From Bacteroidales bacterium (lineage in GTDB: Bacteria; Bacteroidota; Bacteroidia; Bacteroidales; VadinHA17): 15,247 nt of DNA. Position numbers and translations under genes: made by a program. Shown here in pieces: positions 14,884 to 15,247 of the stretch. The stretch covers positions 1-15,247 of the forward strand of contig JAAZAP010000379.1 in the NCBI GenBank assembly GCA_012514255.1, read 5' to 3'. Numbering within the stretch: position 1 is the stretch's first letter; every line of letters begins with the position of its first letter. The notes below the pieces were generated by a model, which saw only the letters and a program-made list of their open reading frames with translations, was not told where the DNA came from and ran no database searches.

Positions 14884-15247
14884 ATGAAAAAGGGAACAAA
14901 AATAGCCCTGTGGGTCAGCATACCTCTTGTACTGCTGATCTGGTTTACAGGGCCACGCATAGGATTATGGGGCAACAGGGACCTGAAAAAGAAGAGTGAA
15001 GCAAAAGCATCGCCGTCTCCTGTGCGGGGACAGACTCCAGGCGGACAACCGGGTGCGGCCAGACCTGCCGGTGGCGGCCAGGGTACCGGACAGGGCGGCG
15101 GCCAACTCCCCGTGAACGGAACCATCGCCAAACCTTCATACCTTACCAGCGGAATAAGGTCAGCCGGCAGTTTGCTGGCAAATGAAGAGGTGGATATCGT
15201 CAGCAAGGTATCGGGCAAGGTCACAGGCGTCTTCTTCAGGGAGGGCA
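14884..15247 (+). CDS. RND efflux periplasmic adaptor (HlyD/membrane fusion protein family), C-terminus cut by window edge
   Basis: This is the N-terminal 121 residues of a probable periplasmic adaptor of a tripartite RND efflux pump, which bridges the inner-membrane transporter and the outer-membrane channel. It opens with a basic tip and one hydrophobic segment (about 7-23) that anchors or exports it. An unusual Gly/Gln/Pro-rich linker follows (about 43-75). The first beta strands of the adaptor then appear: GSLLANEEVDIVSKVSGKV (95-113), the barrel-sandwich start typical of AcrA/MacA-like proteins, and VFFREG at the edge. The rest, including the alpha-hairpin, is beyond the window. The start is the ATG at 14884, supported by MKKGTK followed by the hydrophobic segment and by the upstream -7 element. 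The transporter and outer-membrane genes probably follow downstream. Confidence 0.82.
   Translation, partial: MKKGTKIALWVSIPLVLLIWFTGPRIGLWGNRDLKKKSEAKASPSPVRGQTPGGQPGAARPAGGGQGTGQGGGQLPVNGTIAKPSYLTSGIRSAGSLLANEEVDIVSKVSGKVTGVFFREG

Noticed and set aside
14844..15224. A 126-codon open frame on the minus strand at the right edge
   Set aside because: It is antisense to the RND adaptor and its Pro-rich stretch is just the complement of the Gly-rich linker. The plus-strand frame has a signal segment, adaptor motifs and an upstream -7 element.

Overview
The window looks like ordinary chromosome from a member of the Bacteroidota, probably Bacteroidales or a related order, with moderate GC. Four things point there. 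The primary sigma factor is a short (286-residue) RpoD without region 1.1. Four gene fronts carry exact copies of the Bacteroidota -7 promoter octamer TAnnTTTG. Shine-Dalgarno sequences are weak or absent. A LytS-type kinase with a Reg_prop/Y_Y_Y sensor is paired with a LytTR regulator. There is no mobile element, CRISPR array, tRNA or rRNA.

Layout. On the minus strand, 1-3405 holds uvrB (DNA excision repair), then a polysaccharide-deacetylase-like lipoprotein, then a soluble inorganic pyrophosphatase cut by the left window edge. These three could share a transcript. A 137-bp divergent promoter region (3406-3542) separates uvrB from a plus-strand two-component pair: a 1016-residue membrane sensor kinase (3543-6593) and its LytTR response regulator (6647-7390). 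A 305-bp gene-free stretch follows. It holds a plus-strand terminator and the minus-strand terminator of rpoD. On the minus strand, htrA (8696-10141) lies upstream of rpoD (7696-8556), and rpoD has its own near-perfect promoter. A 270-bp divergent gap then leads into a tight plus-strand operon: dapF, a secreted S9-type hydrolase, rlmN and dacB (10412-14759). The junctions are 12 bp, a 1-bp overlap and a 4-bp overlap. The right edge cuts an RND efflux periplasmic adaptor (from 14884) that has its own -7 element.

How the genes fit together. dapF makes meso-diaminopimelate for peptidoglycan and lysine, and dacB trims peptidoglycan, so the operon is partly cell-wall work. rlmN adds a translation-fidelity function, and the hydrolase substrate is unknown. 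htrA and rpoD join envelope protein quality control to the housekeeping sigma factor. The kinase/regulator pair is the only clear signalling system, and its targets cannot be read from this window.

I found no convincing undescribed system. The items most worth a second look are a CTG-N10-CAG palindrome in the uvrB promoter, the isolated sensor kinase pair with no obvious target operon, the hydrolase embedded in the dapF-rlmN-dacB operon, and an unexplained transcribed tail that ends in a strong terminator after the response regulator.
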